A stretch of 64,000 nucleotides of DNA from contig NZ_QNRR01000003.1 of assembly GCF_003315205.1 (NCBI RefSeq), positions 310,001-374,000 of the forward strand, written 5' to 3'. The notes under the pieces were generated by a model. The model saw only the letters and a list, made by a program, of their open reading frames with translations. It was not told where the DNA came from and made no database searches. The DNA comes from Roseimicrobium gellanilyticum (GTDB taxonomy: Bacteria; Verrucomicrobiota; Verrucomicrobiia; Verrucomicrobiales; Verrucomicrobiaceae). Below, one piece after another: positions 17,819 through 26,116 of the stretch (position 1 is the stretch's first letter; every line of letters starts with the position of its first letter). Both the position numbers and the translations under genes were made by a program.

Positions 17819-19282
17819 TCATGGAGACTTCTCCGCAGGCTGTTCTTTCTTCTTCTCCTCCAGCCATCTGGCGGTGGCTGATGAAGGCCAGGAGTCGCTG
17901 ATGCAGCGCACGCCTTCACCTTGTTTCCAGAGCATCCACTTCGGCGCACCGTCTTTCAAGGCGGCAAAGGTGAGCTCGGTGGAGGACTTCCACGCCGGCA
18001 TGGTGCGGCACTGCCAGCTGGCGTGCACTGGGGAGATGATCTCCGTCTTGCCACTATCGATTTCCACCACGGCCACGGCATCCGTATCGCTCTCCACCAC
18101 GGCCAGCTTCTTTCCGTCCGGTGAGGCAGTGAACCAGCCAAGATTCGCAGGCAGGTCCCCCGGAGCCGTAGGCACCGGTGTGAGGGTCTTGCCATCCGCA
18201 GTGACGGTGAAGAGCTGCAGCGCCACTTCCAGTCCCTCGCCTTTTGCCGGAAAGGTCACCGGCTGGCTGGCGAAGAGCACCCGGCCATCCGGCAGGGCAA
18301 TCACACGCGGAGAGGTGGGCATCAGCGTCAGGGCGAGGGTCACCGGGCCTTTCAGGTCATCGGGGTGGGCCACGTCTCCCTCGCTCCGTTTCCTCAGCGT
18401 GCCGTCCGCTTTCAGGACCTCCAGCCGGTGGATGCGCTGGAGATTGCTGTCCTTGCCCATCACCGGAGCTGAATACACCAGCGAATGCCCATCCGTGGTC
18501 CAGTCGAAGGCAGCACTGATCTGGTGCGCAGCCTCCAACCTCGCGCTTCCGTCCAGCATGGCCACCTCCAGCTTTGCCGCATCCTCCTCCTCCATCGCAT
18601 GCAGGAACGCCACGGCCTTCGCTGTGGGTGAGATCTTGGGGAAGACAAGCGCACGGAGGCTACGGGCGAGTGGACGGGGTTCACCATCCAGCTTTCCGTC
18701 CTTCATCTTCACCAGACAGATTTCCTGCACGGGGAATACCATCTCTTCTTCACGCAGGTGCTCGATCGTCGCTTCACCCTTGGGAGTCTTGCGCAGTTCA
18801 GCTTCGAGCGTCTCTCGTTGCGTGGTGTAGGCGAGGTAGAAGGCAGCGCCCAGCAGCACCCTGTTTTTCACAGGCAACCAATCGTCCACATCACCAGTGT
18901 TCTCAGTCTTCTGGTCATGCGCCGCATTCCAAGCAGTGATGAGCAAGGGGATACCCCTGGCGAGCCGCTCCACCTCGGCCGCTTCCCCGGGGGGGATCAC
19001 GACCTTCGCATCCTCCCATTTCGAGAAGGCGAGAACGCGATTCACCACAAAGCCGCTGCCGTCTGGAAGCCAGCTCGCACGGCTGGCAAGTTCCCCCTCG
19101 TTCCCGAGCTTGATATCAAGCTTCACCGGCGCAGCGCCATCTGCCCCGGCCAGGTAGAGCCCGTCTTCAAGTTGCATCAGGGCGTGGCTGCCATCTGGCG
19201 ACCACCAGAAGCGCTCCTCGGGGAGGCATCCCGCGAGGGCCAGCACCACCAGGGCACTGAGTGCCGTGAAAAGTTTTTTCAT
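17819..19282 (-). CDS. Lipoprotein with TolB-like beta-propeller repeats
   Basis: A 487-residue protein with a lipoprotein signal (LFTALSALVVLALAGCLPEE, lipid Cys at residue 19). The rest contains several WD40/TolB-like blades, such as RFWWSPDGSHALMQLEDGLY, ASWLPDGSGFVV, SPTAKAVAFLHAME, SAAFDWTTDGHSLVYSAP and LGWFTASPDGKKLAVVESD. It probably sits in the periplasmic face of a membrane and binds protein or ligand; no enzymatic motif is seen. It is the third gene of a leftward operon with the ECF sigma factor and the anti-sigma-like protein (20-base gap), so it may be the sensor or output part of that signalling unit. Confidence 0.8.
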   Translation of the reverse strand: MKKLFTALSALVVLALAGCLPEERFWWSPDGSHALMQLEDGLYLAGADGAAPVKLDIKLGNEGELASRASWLPDGSGFVVNRVLAFSKWEDAKVVIPPGEAAEVERLARGIPLLITAWNAAHDQKTENTGDVDDWLPVKNRVLLGAAFYLAYTTQRETLEAELRKTPKGEATIEHLREEEMVFPVQEICLVKMKDGKLDGEPRPLARSLRALVFPKISPTAKAVAFLHAMEEEDAAKLEVAMLDGSARLEAAHQISAAFDWTTDGHSLVYSAPVMGKDSNLQRIHRLEVLKADGTLRKRSEGDVAHPDDLKGPVTLALTLMPTSPRVIALPDGRVLFASQPVTFPAKGEGLEVALQLFTVTADGKTLTPVPTAPGDLPANLGWFTASPDGKKLAVVESDTDAVAVVEIDSGKTEIISPVHASWQCRTMPAWKSSTELTFAALKDGAPKWMLWKQGEGVRCISDSWPSSATARWLEEKKKEQPAEKSP

Positions 19283-19302
19283 GGAATGGAAAAGTTACGT
19301 TG

Positions 19303-19776
19303 TTAGTTCCTCACCCGAACTGCGCGCAGTTCACCGCTGTCTGGATCAGGTGCGAGGCGGTAGCTGGCCCACGGGCTGTCCGACCGCGGGGTCTGCGGCA
19401 CCACATTCACCGAGGCGACGGTTGGCGTTGGAGGAGAAAGTGGCTGTGTCCGCCCTGCAAAGAAGCCGGTGGCGCCACTCGCCCCCAGCAGCACCACGAT
19501 GGCTGCTGCTTTCGCCAGCACCGCAGGGGTGAACCATCCCTTCTTCACGATGGGAGAGGCAGGGGCGTTCTTCTTCTCACCACCTCCCATCTGCACGAGT
19601 TCCGGATGTTCCAGCACGGTCTGCTCGGTGATGGCGAGAGCGCCCAGGATGCGATTCGCTTCGGCCTGTGCTTCGGGATTCTGCGCGAGGTGTACGGCCA
19701 GCAGTTCGGTGGCCTCCGGGCTGAGTTCTCCGAAGTGCCGGTCGATGATCAAGGCATGGAGGGATTGTGCATTCAT
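19303..19776 (-). CDS. Anti-sigma-factor-like membrane protein
   Basis: A 157-residue single-pass membrane protein. Residues 1-50 (SLHALIIDRHFGELSPEATELLAVHL) look like the short cytoplasmic sigma-binding segment of ECF anti-sigma factors, although the zinc-binding HxxxCxxC motif is absent. The membrane segment is about residues 85-108 (VLAKAAAIVVLLGASGATGFFAG); the C-terminal 50 residues would be outside. The start ATG 19776 is chosen because the longer frame lies inside the sigma gene. It follows that gene by 28 bases. The anti-sigma role is inferred from gene order and topology. Confidence 0.75.
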   Translation of the reverse strand: MNAQSLHALIIDRHFGELSPEATELLAVHLAQNPEAQAEANRILGALAITEQTVLEHPELVQMGGGEKKNAPASPIVKKGWFTPAVLAKAAAIVVLLGASGATGFFAGRTQPLSPPTPTVASVNVVPQTPRSDSPWASYRLAPDPDSGELRAVRVRN

Positions 19777-19798
19777 AAGCTGAAGAGAAAAGGGAAGG

Positions 19799-19807
19799 AA
19801 AGGTTCA
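19799..19807 (-). promoter_or_regulatory. TGAACCTTT motif, second copy, in front of the anti-sigma gene
   Basis: The minus strand reads TGAACCTTT at 19807-19799, beginning with the stop codon of the sigma gene and lying 23 bases before the anti-sigma start. The same 9-mer occurs upstream of the sigma gene (20391-20383). It might be an ECF-type -35 element (AAC core) recognised by the encoded sigma factor. No matching -10 element is obvious. Confidence 0.25.
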
Positions 19808-20308
19808 AGGGTTGGTTTCCAGCCGCTCGCGCACGGCGGCCACGGCGTTGTGCAGGCGGGAGCGGACGGTGCCCACCGGGATGCCCAGGGCCTCCGCGAT
19901 TTCCGCGTAGGAAAGGCCCTGGGAAAAGCGCAGCTCCAGCACCTCGCGCTGCAGCGGTGCCAGGGCAGCGATGGTCTCACGCGCAGCGTCCACGCGGTCA
20001 TCTTTCACCGTCACTGGCGTGCGCGCGTCGGCGACAGCTGCCACGGTATCAAAGGGCACCACGACTTCGCGCGACTTCCGCTCCCAGGCCGCCTGGCTCA
20101 GGTGTCGCGCGATGCCAAAGAGGTAGCCCCGGGCACACTTGAGCTGCCGCCCCTCCTTCAGGCCGCGGGCCATCTGGAGGAAGGTTTCCTGCACCAGGTC
20201 CTGCACGATCGCACTCACGCCATGCCGCCGGGTGAAGTAGCGGGCAAGGTCTCCCGCGCTCTCGGCAAAGAGGCGCTCCAGAAGGGGCGGTTGGTCGGTG
20301 GTGTCCAC
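19805..20308 (-). CDS. ECF RNA polymerase sigma factor
   Basis: A 167-residue sigma-70-family protein with only regions 2 and 4. Region 2 contains the core-binding VQDLVQETFLQMARGL; region 4 is LAPLQREVLELRFSQGLSYA followed by EIAEALGIPVGTVRSRLHNAV, a textbook helix-turn-helix. Start is GTG at 20308. The next two genes on the same strand encode an anti-sigma-like membrane protein and a beta-propeller lipoprotein, forming a probable envelope-signal operon. A TGAACCTTT motif on this strand 75 bases upstream could be the -35 of an autoregulated promoter. Confidence 0.92.
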   Translation of the reverse strand: MDTTDQPPLLERLFAESAGDLARYFTRRHGVSAIVQDLVQETFLQMARGLKEGRQLKCARGYLFGIARHLSQAAWERKSREVVVPFDTVAAVADARTPVTVKDDRVDAARETIAALAPLQREVLELRFSQGLSYAEIAEALGIPVGTVRSRLHNAVAAVRERLETNP

Positions 20309-20382
20309 GGTCGGCAGCAGGGTGAGCGGTCAGGCGCCGGGGCATTCCATTACGCTCACTTCTCCGTGTCCGCGCCAAGGGA

Positions 20383-20391
20383 AAAGGTTCA
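20383..20391 (-). promoter_or_regulatory. TGAACCTTT motif upstream of the ECF sigma gene
   Basis: The 9-mer reads on the minus strand about 75 bases before the sigma start codon and is repeated exactly in front of the anti-sigma gene. The AAC trinucleotide is usual in ECF -35 elements. The promoter assignment is speculative because no clear -10 follows at 16-17 bases. Confidence 0.3.
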
Positions 20392-20494
20392 GAGGGTTTT
20401 GAGTTTTTTGGATGGTCATGGAGGGTAACCAAGTTGTCCTGGGGAGCGGGTTGGTGTGGCCGTTCCGTACGGGGGCGAGGCAGTGTACGTGGGA

Positions 20495-20526
20495 TTCAAC
20501 GCAGAGACACGGAGACGCAGAGGAAC
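20495..20526. repeat. Intergenic cGCAGAGACacGGAGACGCAGAG-type repeat remnant
   Basis: The 387-base gap 20309-20695 has no convincing gene. It holds a purine-rich repeat built from GCAGAGACAC, GGAGACGCAG and AGGAAC units. Such CAGAGAC/CGGAGAC sequences recur between genes in Planctomycetes and Verrucomicrobia as I recall. The rest of the gap shows no further structure apart from the TGAACCTTT motif. Confidence 0.35.
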
Positions 20527-20695
20527 TTCGGAGACGGAGAATGAGTGCGCGGCTGATCGCGGAGGGAGTGGCGGGACGGGTGTCGCCTGCTCTGTCCGTC
20601 ACACTCACAAAGGTCCTGACATCCATCCTGCAAGACACGGCGGCTTCGACACCGGCTGTCTTGCAAAACCTCCCAAGCAAAACAAGCGACCTATC

Positions 20696-21214
20696 ATGAG
20701 CTTTCTGACCAAACTCTTCGGCAAGAAACCGGACCCGACGGCCGAGTTCCCCGTTCCTCCCAAGCCTGTGAAACTAGTCTGGGATACCTCCACGGGTTCA
20801 CTAAATGGCATTCCCCTGGGTGCACCCGTGTCTGCACTGGAGCCGCTTGGTCCCTGTCCGGACATCCGCTACATCAGCAACAGCACGACCTACTTTGCCT
20901 ATCCGCATCTGGGTCTGTTGATGGAGTTCACCCAATGTGGACTTGAGTTCATCACCCTCTCGATTTCTGAGCACGAGTTCAATCCGGTGGGCGAATCGAG
21001 TGCCAACGCTGAAGTCGTCATCCATCCTGCGGGAGAACTCCTTACTCCAAACATGGATCCGGACACTCTGACCCACCTCCTGGGAGAATTTGACCTGATG
21101 GACAAGGATGAAGACGAAGTCACTGGCAACTTTTGCATCGGCGACCTCGTGCATGAGGCCACCTTTGTCGAAGGGGCGCGGCTGGTGAGCGTGGTCATCT
21201 ACCGCGACGAGTAG
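20696..21214 (+). CDS. Hypothetical acidic protein
   Basis: A 172-residue protein that I do not recognise. A short basic opening (MSFLTKLFGKKPDP) leads to a soluble body rich in acidic residues (DLMDKDEDEVTG) with no membrane segment or signal peptide. SLNGIPLGAPVSALEPLGPC looks like a surface-exposed binding loop followed by beta strands (TTYFAYPHLGLLMEF, EATFVEGARLVSVVIYRDE). The ATG at 20696 is preferred; a longer frame from 20456 would translate the repeat-containing gap. It converges on the amine oxidase gene with a 13-base gap. Confidence 0.65.
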   Translation: MSFLTKLFGKKPDPTAEFPVPPKPVKLVWDTSTGSLNGIPLGAPVSALEPLGPCPDIRYISNSTTYFAYPHLGLLMEFTQCGLEFITLSISEHEFNPVGESSANAEVVIHPAGELLTPNMDPDTLTHLLGEFDLMDKDEDEVTGNFCIGDLVHEATFVEGARLVSVVIYRDE

Positions 21215-21227
21215 CCCCTGCTTCACG

Positions 21228-22694
21228 CTACGCGGCATGGATCTGCTCTGCCACGCGATTCGCGGAGCGGGTGGCAGCATCCATGCCCCAGGGCAGATTG
21301 TCATAGGCCGCACCGGCAAAATGAATCGGCCCCACCGGCTCGATGAGATGCGGCCATAACTTTGCCAACTGCCCCAGGGGGAAGGCCTGCCGTTCGCAGC
21401 CGAAGCACGTGGGCTCCTCCTTCCACCACTCATGGACAATGCATCGCTCGATGGTGTCCTTGTTCTTACCCGGATAGAATTTGCGGAACGCCGCGATGGT
21501 TTCTTCCGGAGTCTGTGAAGGCATGCCACTCCCCATGAGTACGCAGGATTCGCCCGGCACATCGTCCGCCGTTTCATAGACCAGGGACATGCGCGAGTCG
21601 CCTGTTTCGAGGTTGATGCTGGGCACATCTCCCTTCCAGAAGGCCGTCTTCGTCTGCAACAACACGCGCGACTGCATCCCCATCACCGTCTTCTGCAAGG
21701 CAAACGCCTTCGCTTCCGGCCAGTCCGGCGTGACCTTGACGCCTGCGAGCAGAATGGGCGGAATGCAGAGGACCAGCGCATCCGCCTGAAGCTGCTGAGG
21801 CTTGTCTCTTTCGGTGAAATGCACCGTGACGGAACTGACCGTGTGCTCAATGGCAGTGATCGGACAATGGCGCCGGATGCGATCGCCAAGCTTCGCGGCA
21901 AAGGTATCGGGCAGCACCTGATTTCCTCCCTTGAGATGGAAGACCTCCCGCTTGAAGCCGGGGAGACCACGCAGCTTCACGATCGCGGACTGCCAGAGAC
22001 GAAACAACGCGGAGGTGTCGCTGCTTAGGGGAGGCTTCTCGGGAGTGGCGACTCGTCCTCCGCCAGCAAAGCGCATCGCAGCCGCTGATGCACCTGCCTC
22101 GGCAAAAAGTTCACCGATGAGCGAATAGTCCAGTTCGTCAAGACCGACGCCGAAGGGCTGGTATTCATCTTTGAACTTCGCGAGATATGGTTCGAGGAAC
22201 AGCTTGCTGAGCTCCGTCCAACCATGCTCGATGATGTAGTCCACTTCACGGGGAGCGAAGCCAAAGGTGCGCAACACCACAGGCTCTTGAAGCTGCGCCT
22301 CGGTGTACCATAACCCATCGATCTTCCGGTACATGTTCTGCCTCCGGTTCCAGGGCAGATAGTCGAGGTTGAACTTCTCCACATACTTCCAGTACTGGGT
22401 GTAGCCGGGCTTCGTGAAATGCTCCGCGCCCACGTCGGCATAAAGCCCGTCAGGCAGCGGATCGCGGATGGTCTTCACATGCCCGCCGATGCGTCTCGAT
22501 GCCTCCAGCACCGTCACTTCATGACCTCGCTCCATCAGTTCATAGGCGCAGCATAGACCTGCGATGCCGCCGCCGGCCACGATGACCTTCTTGCGGGCCT
22601 TCACTGCTGGTGGCTGCTGCTGAGCATGAATATTGCCCATCAACGTGGCTCCGGTCAGACCGGCCGCGATTCGGTGGAAGTGACGGCGACGCAT
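21228..22694 (-). CDS. FAD-dependent amine oxidase-family protein, exported
   Basis: A 488-residue flavoprotein of the monoamine oxidase/phytoene desaturase superfamily. An N-terminal signal with arginines (MRRRHFHRIAAGLTGATLMG) suggests Tat export. The dinucleotide-binding fold follows (KVIVAGGGIAGLCCAYELME, then VTVLEASRRIGGH), and the C-terminal FAD contact is GPIHFAGAAYDNLPWGMDAA. CIPPILLAGVKVTPDWPEAKAF matches the substrate-domain loop. The substrate is unknown. It is divergent from the nagA-like gene, about 157 bases apart. Confidence 0.9.
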   Translation of the reverse strand: MRRRHFHRIAAGLTGATLMGNIHAQQQPPAVKARKKVIVAGGGIAGLCCAYELMERGHEVTVLEASRRIGGHVKTIRDPLPDGLYADVGAEHFTKPGYTQYWKYVEKFNLDYLPWNRRQNMYRKIDGLWYTEAQLQEPVVLRTFGFAPREVDYIIEHGWTELSKLFLEPYLAKFKDEYQPFGVGLDELDYSLIGELFAEAGASAAAMRFAGGGRVATPEKPPLSSDTSALFRLWQSAIVKLRGLPGFKREVFHLKGGNQVLPDTFAAKLGDRIRRHCPITAIEHTVSSVTVHFTERDKPQQLQADALVLCIPPILLAGVKVTPDWPEAKAFALQKTVMGMQSRVLLQTKTAFWKGDVPSINLETGDSRMSLVYETADDVPGESCVLMGSGMPSQTPEETIAAFRKFYPGKNKDTIERCIVHEWWKEEPTCFGCERQAFPLGQLAKLWPHLIEPVGPIHFAGAAYDNLPWGMDAATRSANRVAEQIHAA

Positions 22695-22752
22695 AGGAGC
22701 GTGGAGTGATCGGTGAACCTTCTTGCAGTCAGGAGGGCCGGGGCATGGGGCG

Positions 22753-22773
22753 TTCTCACGTTACCGTGAAAGA
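22753..22773. promoter_or_regulatory. Imperfect palindrome between the amine oxidase and NagA-like genes
   Basis: TTCTCACG faces CGTGAAAGAA around a TTAC centre, giving an imperfect dyad in the divergent intergenic region. It could be an operator shared by both genes. No promoter hexamers are clear, and the call is weak. Confidence 0.25.
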
Positions 22774-22851
22774 ATGCTGCCATGATCAGCCTTTGGACTT
22801 CAACCGCGATCGGATGCCCATCCTTTCGGAGAACTTTTCCACCATCGCTCC

Positions 22852-24075
22852 ATGGTCATGAAAACCAATGCTCCTGCTCTGATTTTCCAAAATGGAACCG
22901 CAGTCCTGCCGGATCGGCTGGTGCCAGATGCGGTGGTCATCTGTGAGAAGGGTCGCATCGCGGCGGTAGGACCTGCGAAGAGGACACGGGTGCCGCGCGG
23001 AGCGCATGTCATCGATGCACGTGGCGGATACATTTCGCCCGGCTTCGTGGAGATGCATGTGCATGGTGGCGATGGGGCAGACTACATGGATGGAACTGCC
23101 GAAGCCGTGCGTGTGGCCAATCGCGCGCACACGCGGCATGGAACGACTTCCATTTTCCCCACCACGACCACGGGTTCACCGGCACAGCTCGATGCGATGC
23201 TGAATGCCTGCATCGCAGTGCGGAAGGAGTGGAGCATCGCGGATGGCGCACGGCTGCCGGGTGTGCATTTCTATGGTCCGTACTTTGCCGAGGACAAGGT
23301 GGGGGCGCACTCTGCGAAGGGAAGACGCAATCCGGTGGTGGAGGAATACACGGAGTACTTCCAACGGGGGATTATCAAGATCGCCACCTGTGCAGCGGAG
23401 CTGCCGGGTGCAGAGGCATTCTACAAGACTGCGAAGAAGAGCGGCTGCCTCGTCACCTGCGGTCATTCGAATTCCAGCTGGACCGAAATGGAGCGAGCCT
23501 TCCGCTGCGGCATGCGTCATGTGGATCACTTCTGGTGCGCCATGAGTTCGGTGGCTTCACTACGTGCCCGCTTGGGTACGCCCATGCAGGCGAGCATGGA
23601 GGAGTTCGTGCTGATGCATCGTGAGATGAGCACGGAAGTCATCGCGGATGGGCATCATCTCGCGCCGGCGCTTTTGCGTTTCGCGTATGTGATGAAAGGT
23701 GCGGACCGTCTCTGCCTGGTCACGGACTCCAATCGTGCGCTCGACATGCCGCCCGGAGAATACCGCATTGGGCCGGAAGATGGTACGATGTTCATCAGCG
23801 ATGGTTTTGTGGGACGTATGCCCGGTGGTCCGCTGGCCAGTTCCATCATGGGGATGGATCACATGGTGCGTGTGATGGCGCGCGATACCAAGGCACCGGT
23901 GCATGATGTGATCCGCATGGCCTCGCTCACGCCTGCAGAACGGGCTGGCGTGGCGAAGAAGGTCGGCAGCCTGGAGAAGGGCAAGCTCGCCGATGTGCTG
24001 GTGCTGGATCGGAAGCTGGGGGTGAAGCGGGTGTTTATTGGTGGGGAGGAGTTTTCGGTGAAGAGGCGGGGATGA
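22852..24075 (+). CDS. N-acetylglucosamine-6-phosphate deacetylase-like amidohydrolase
   Basis: A 407-residue amidohydrolase-superfamily protein with NagA architecture. H69 and H71 lie in GFVEMHVHGGDG, H205 in TCGHSNSSW, H226 in VDHFWCAMSS, and the catalytic Asp D292 in LVTDSNRALDMPPGEY. NagA removes the acetyl group from GlcNAc-6-P in amino-sugar catabolism and cell-wall recycling. One feature is odd: the conserved LEGP segment whose Glu binds metal reads FYGPYFAED here, so that Glu is replaced by Y141. The function may therefore differ, and the nagA symbol is withheld. Either ATG 22852 or ATG 22858 could be the start. No nagB or GlcNAc transporter is nearby. Confidence 0.87.
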   Translation: MVMKTNAPALIFQNGTAVLPDRLVPDAVVICEKGRIAAVGPAKRTRVPRGAHVIDARGGYISPGFVEMHVHGGDGADYMDGTAEAVRVANRAHTRHGTTSIFPTTTTGSPAQLDAMLNACIAVRKEWSIADGARLPGVHFYGPYFAEDKVGAHSAKGRRNPVVEEYTEYFQRGIIKIATCAAELPGAEAFYKTAKKSGCLVTCGHSNSSWTEMERAFRCGMRHVDHFWCAMSSVASLRARLGTPMQASMEEFVLMHREMSTEVIADGHHLAPALLRFAYVMKGADRLCLVTDSNRALDMPPGEYRIGPEDGTMFISDGFVGRMPGGPLASSIMGMDHMVRVMARDTKAPVHDVIRMASLTPAERAGVAKKVGSLEKGKLADVLVLDRKLGVKRVFIGGEEFSVKRRG

Positions 24076-24112
24076 GACTGGTCTACTACAGCGCGATGAC
24101 AAACGGAGCTCG

Positions 24113-24280
24113 CCCCTGAGGGGTCTCTCGGAGAGGTTGCCAAGATATGCAAAGCATCGCCGTTTGTTGCAACGACTCCGCGACCCCTTCAGGGTCGAAT
24201 GATATTTTGTATCATACCCAAGGTGTCGGTCGCCAAGGCTCCCTAACACTGGGCTGGGCTCCTGCGCCCTTTCAGGGCGC
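24113..24280. repeat. Cluster of three GC-rich hairpins, interspersed-repeat remnant
   Basis: The 422-base gap 24076-24497 contains no credible gene but three short palindromes: CCCCTGAGGGG at 24113-24123, CGACCC-CTTCA-GGGTCG at 24181-24197 and GCGCCC-TTTCA-GGGCGC at 24264-24280. The last two share the loop TTCA. This layout resembles a type of intergenic repeat I recall from Planctomycetes and Verrucomicrobia. The intact element boundaries cannot be set from one copy. The remainder up to 24497 shows nothing else. Confidence 0.45.
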
Positions 24281-24497
24281 GGCTGCGGGCACTCATGCAG
24301 TCCACCAAGCATGCTGCCTGGTCAGTTGTCATGTAGAATTCAATGAGCATGTCCCGCTCGCTGTGATCGCGCAATTCACGCCACGCAACATGAGGAAGCC
24401 TCGTGCGGGATTTGAGCCATGACCGTTGATTCGAGATGTGTGACGGTGAAATTTTGTATGACGGCACGTATGGTTGGATTGTTCACCACTTCACGCC

Positions 24498-24680
24498 ATG
24501 ACTGATCCAACTGAGTACTCCTCTGACGATGGTGAGAGAGAAGCATCGCAAGAACAGGAGATGTCACAGTCCTTGGAGGAGATAGCCACGCTTGCAAGCA
24601 TTCGCCGCGGTCTTGAGGATATGAGACAAAACCGGACCGTAGCCACTCAGGTGGTGCATGACAAGCTGCGGCTGGGTTGA
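24498..24680 (+). CDS. Small antitoxin-like protein, possibly an orphan
   Basis: A 60-residue ORF (MTDPTEYSSDDGE...). The C-terminal half, LEEIATLASIRRGLEDMRQN followed by RTVATQVVHDKLR, resembles short type II antitoxins in which a RxGLEDxRxGRT-V helix wraps the toxin. The N-terminal half is acidic and has no DNA-binding domain. No recognisable toxin follows: a 67-codon frame at 24658-24861 has no family resemblance. It lies next to repeat remnants, so it may be the residue of a decayed toxin-antitoxin locus. A longer frame from 24474 is less likely. The remaining sequence to 24952 appears empty. Confidence 0.4.
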   Translation: MTDPTEYSSDDGEREASQEQEMSQSLEEIATLASIRRGLEDMRQNRTVATQVVHDKLRLG

Positions 24681-24952
24681 AGTTCGGAAGCTGGATTCCA
24701 GCAACGTTATCAAGGACATCAGGGCTGGATCCCTCCGTTCAAAGCGGTGTCGCGCCTTAGCGCTTGCCACCGCACTCCAAGACGCAAAGCGAACTGGAGA
24801 TATGGGCAGGTATACATTGCGCCATCTCGCCGCTAAAATCATTCACGGTTTCTTATCCTGACTCATATGTCCGAAGCGAGATGGACACTGCCTGAACCGT
24901 ATTGTCGGTTTCCACTTGCCATCACCATACCGATTCCGCTACCACTTCCCTC

Positions 24953-25876
24953 ATGACACTGACCTGCCGCTTTCTTCTTCTCGGTTTTTGTTTGTCGATT
25001 GCTTCCACCGCCTTCTCCGCGGAGAAGCACAAGGTGCTCATTGTGGATGGGCAGAACAATCACAAGTGGGACATCACCACGCCGGTGCTGAAGGATGCGC
25101 TGGAGAGTAGCGGTGTTTTCACGGTTGATGTGAGCACCTCGCCACCCAAAGGTTCACCGAAGGAAGCGTGGAATGCCTGGAAGCCGAAATTTTCCGACTA
25201 TGCGGCGGTGGTGAGCAACTACAACGGCGAGCTGTGGCCGGAGGCAGTGCGCAAGGACTTCGAGGCGTATGTCTCCAGCGGCGGTGGCTTTGTCTGTGTG
25301 CACGCGGCGAACAACTCCTTCCCCGAGTGGCCGGAGTACAACAAGATGATCGGCGTGGGTGGCTGGGGCGGTCGTGATGAAAAGTCCGGTCCCCGTCTGC
25401 TCGTGAAAGACGGTAAACTCATGCGCGACACCTCCGCCGGCAAAGGTGGGTCGCATGGACCACAGCATGGCTTCGTGGTCACCCATGTGAACACCGAGCA
25501 CCCCATCACGAAGGGACTGCCCACCCAATGGATGCAAACCCAGGACGAGCTCTACAACAGCCTGCGCGGTCCTGCCGAGAACCTGGAGGTGCTGGCCACG
25601 GCTGTCTCTGAGCAGACCAATGATGCGGAGCCCATGCTCATGACCCTGACTTATGGCAAAGGGAGAGTCTTCCACACGCCGCTGGGCCATGCGGACTACT
25701 CCATGCTGAACCGGGGGTTCTACACCATCCTGCAGCGCGGCACCGAGTGGGCCATCACGGGCAAGGTCGTGCAGACTGCCAAGGTCCCGGCCGACTTCCC
25801 CACAGCGGACAAGGCTTCCGTGGTCACTCTGGAGGGCTACCCCAAGCAGCAGCCTCCGGCACCGAAGCAAAAGTAG
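24953..25876 (+). CDS. ThuA-domain secreted protein
   Basis: A 307-residue exported protein with a signal peptide ([20 protein letters not shown]). The ThuA-like fold, related to class I glutamine amidotransferases, spans most of the remainder: [61 protein letters not shown] and [22 protein letters not shown]. ThuA proteins have been linked to trehalose and other sugar metabolism, and are common in Planctomycetes and Verrucomicrobia, but the reaction is unknown. ATG 24953 is chosen since it starts the signal peptide. A REPIN-like element starts directly at its stop codon. Confidence 0.88.
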   Translation: MTLTCRFLLLGFCLSIASTAFSAEKHKVLIVDGQNNHKWDITTPVLKDALESSGVFTVDVSTSPPKGSPKEAWNAWKPKFSDYAAVVSNYNGELWPEAVRKDFEAYVSSGGGFVCVHAANNSFPEWPEYNKMIGVGGWGGRDEKSGPRLLVKDGKLMRDTSAGKGGSHGPQHGFVVTHVNTEHPITKGLPTQWMQTQDELYNSLRGPAENLEVLATAVSEQTNDAEPMLMTLTYGKGRVFHTPLGHADYSMLNRGFYTILQRGTEWAITGKVVQTAKVPADFPTADKASVVTLEGYPKQQPPAPKQK

Positions 25877-26028
25877 AAGGCTTTTCCAGAAGCCTCGGCG
25901 GCGTGAGACACTTTCCGGGGGCTGTCTCTGGCGCGTCACAGGAATTCACTGTGTGTGAATCACTTACGCTGCGCGGATGGCAACACCGTGGGGACTCTTG
26001 GACGTGAAAAGGCTTCTGGAGAAGCCTT
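25877..26028. repeat. REPIN-like palindrome pair, copy A
   Basis: Left arm at 25877-25895 (AAGGCTTTTCCAGAAGCCT) and right arm AAGGCTTCTGGAGAAGCCTT at 26009-26028. Each arm is itself a hairpin with stem AAGGCTTC/GAAGCCTT; the left loop is TCCA type, the right TGGA, so the arms are inverted relative to each other. The left arm begins right after the thuA-like stop. The same pair occurs at 38940, 41050 and 45500. Confidence 0.75.
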
Positions 26029-26116
26029 CTACTTTCACTTAGCCTCCTAGGCTTGCGGCCCCTTCAATTCTCGCCAGAATCAGAGGTTTCAGTACCCCTT
26101 TCCCTCCCCCTTCCTC

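Noticed and set aside
20456-20695. Longer N terminus for the hypothetical gene at 20696
   Set aside because: The extension translates the intergenic repeat remnant; the ATG at 20696 gives a natural start.
24658-24861. 67-codon ORF after the antitoxin-like gene as a toxin candidate
   Set aside because: No RelE, PIN, HEPN or other toxin features; overlaps the antitoxin-like ORF and composition is not gene-like.
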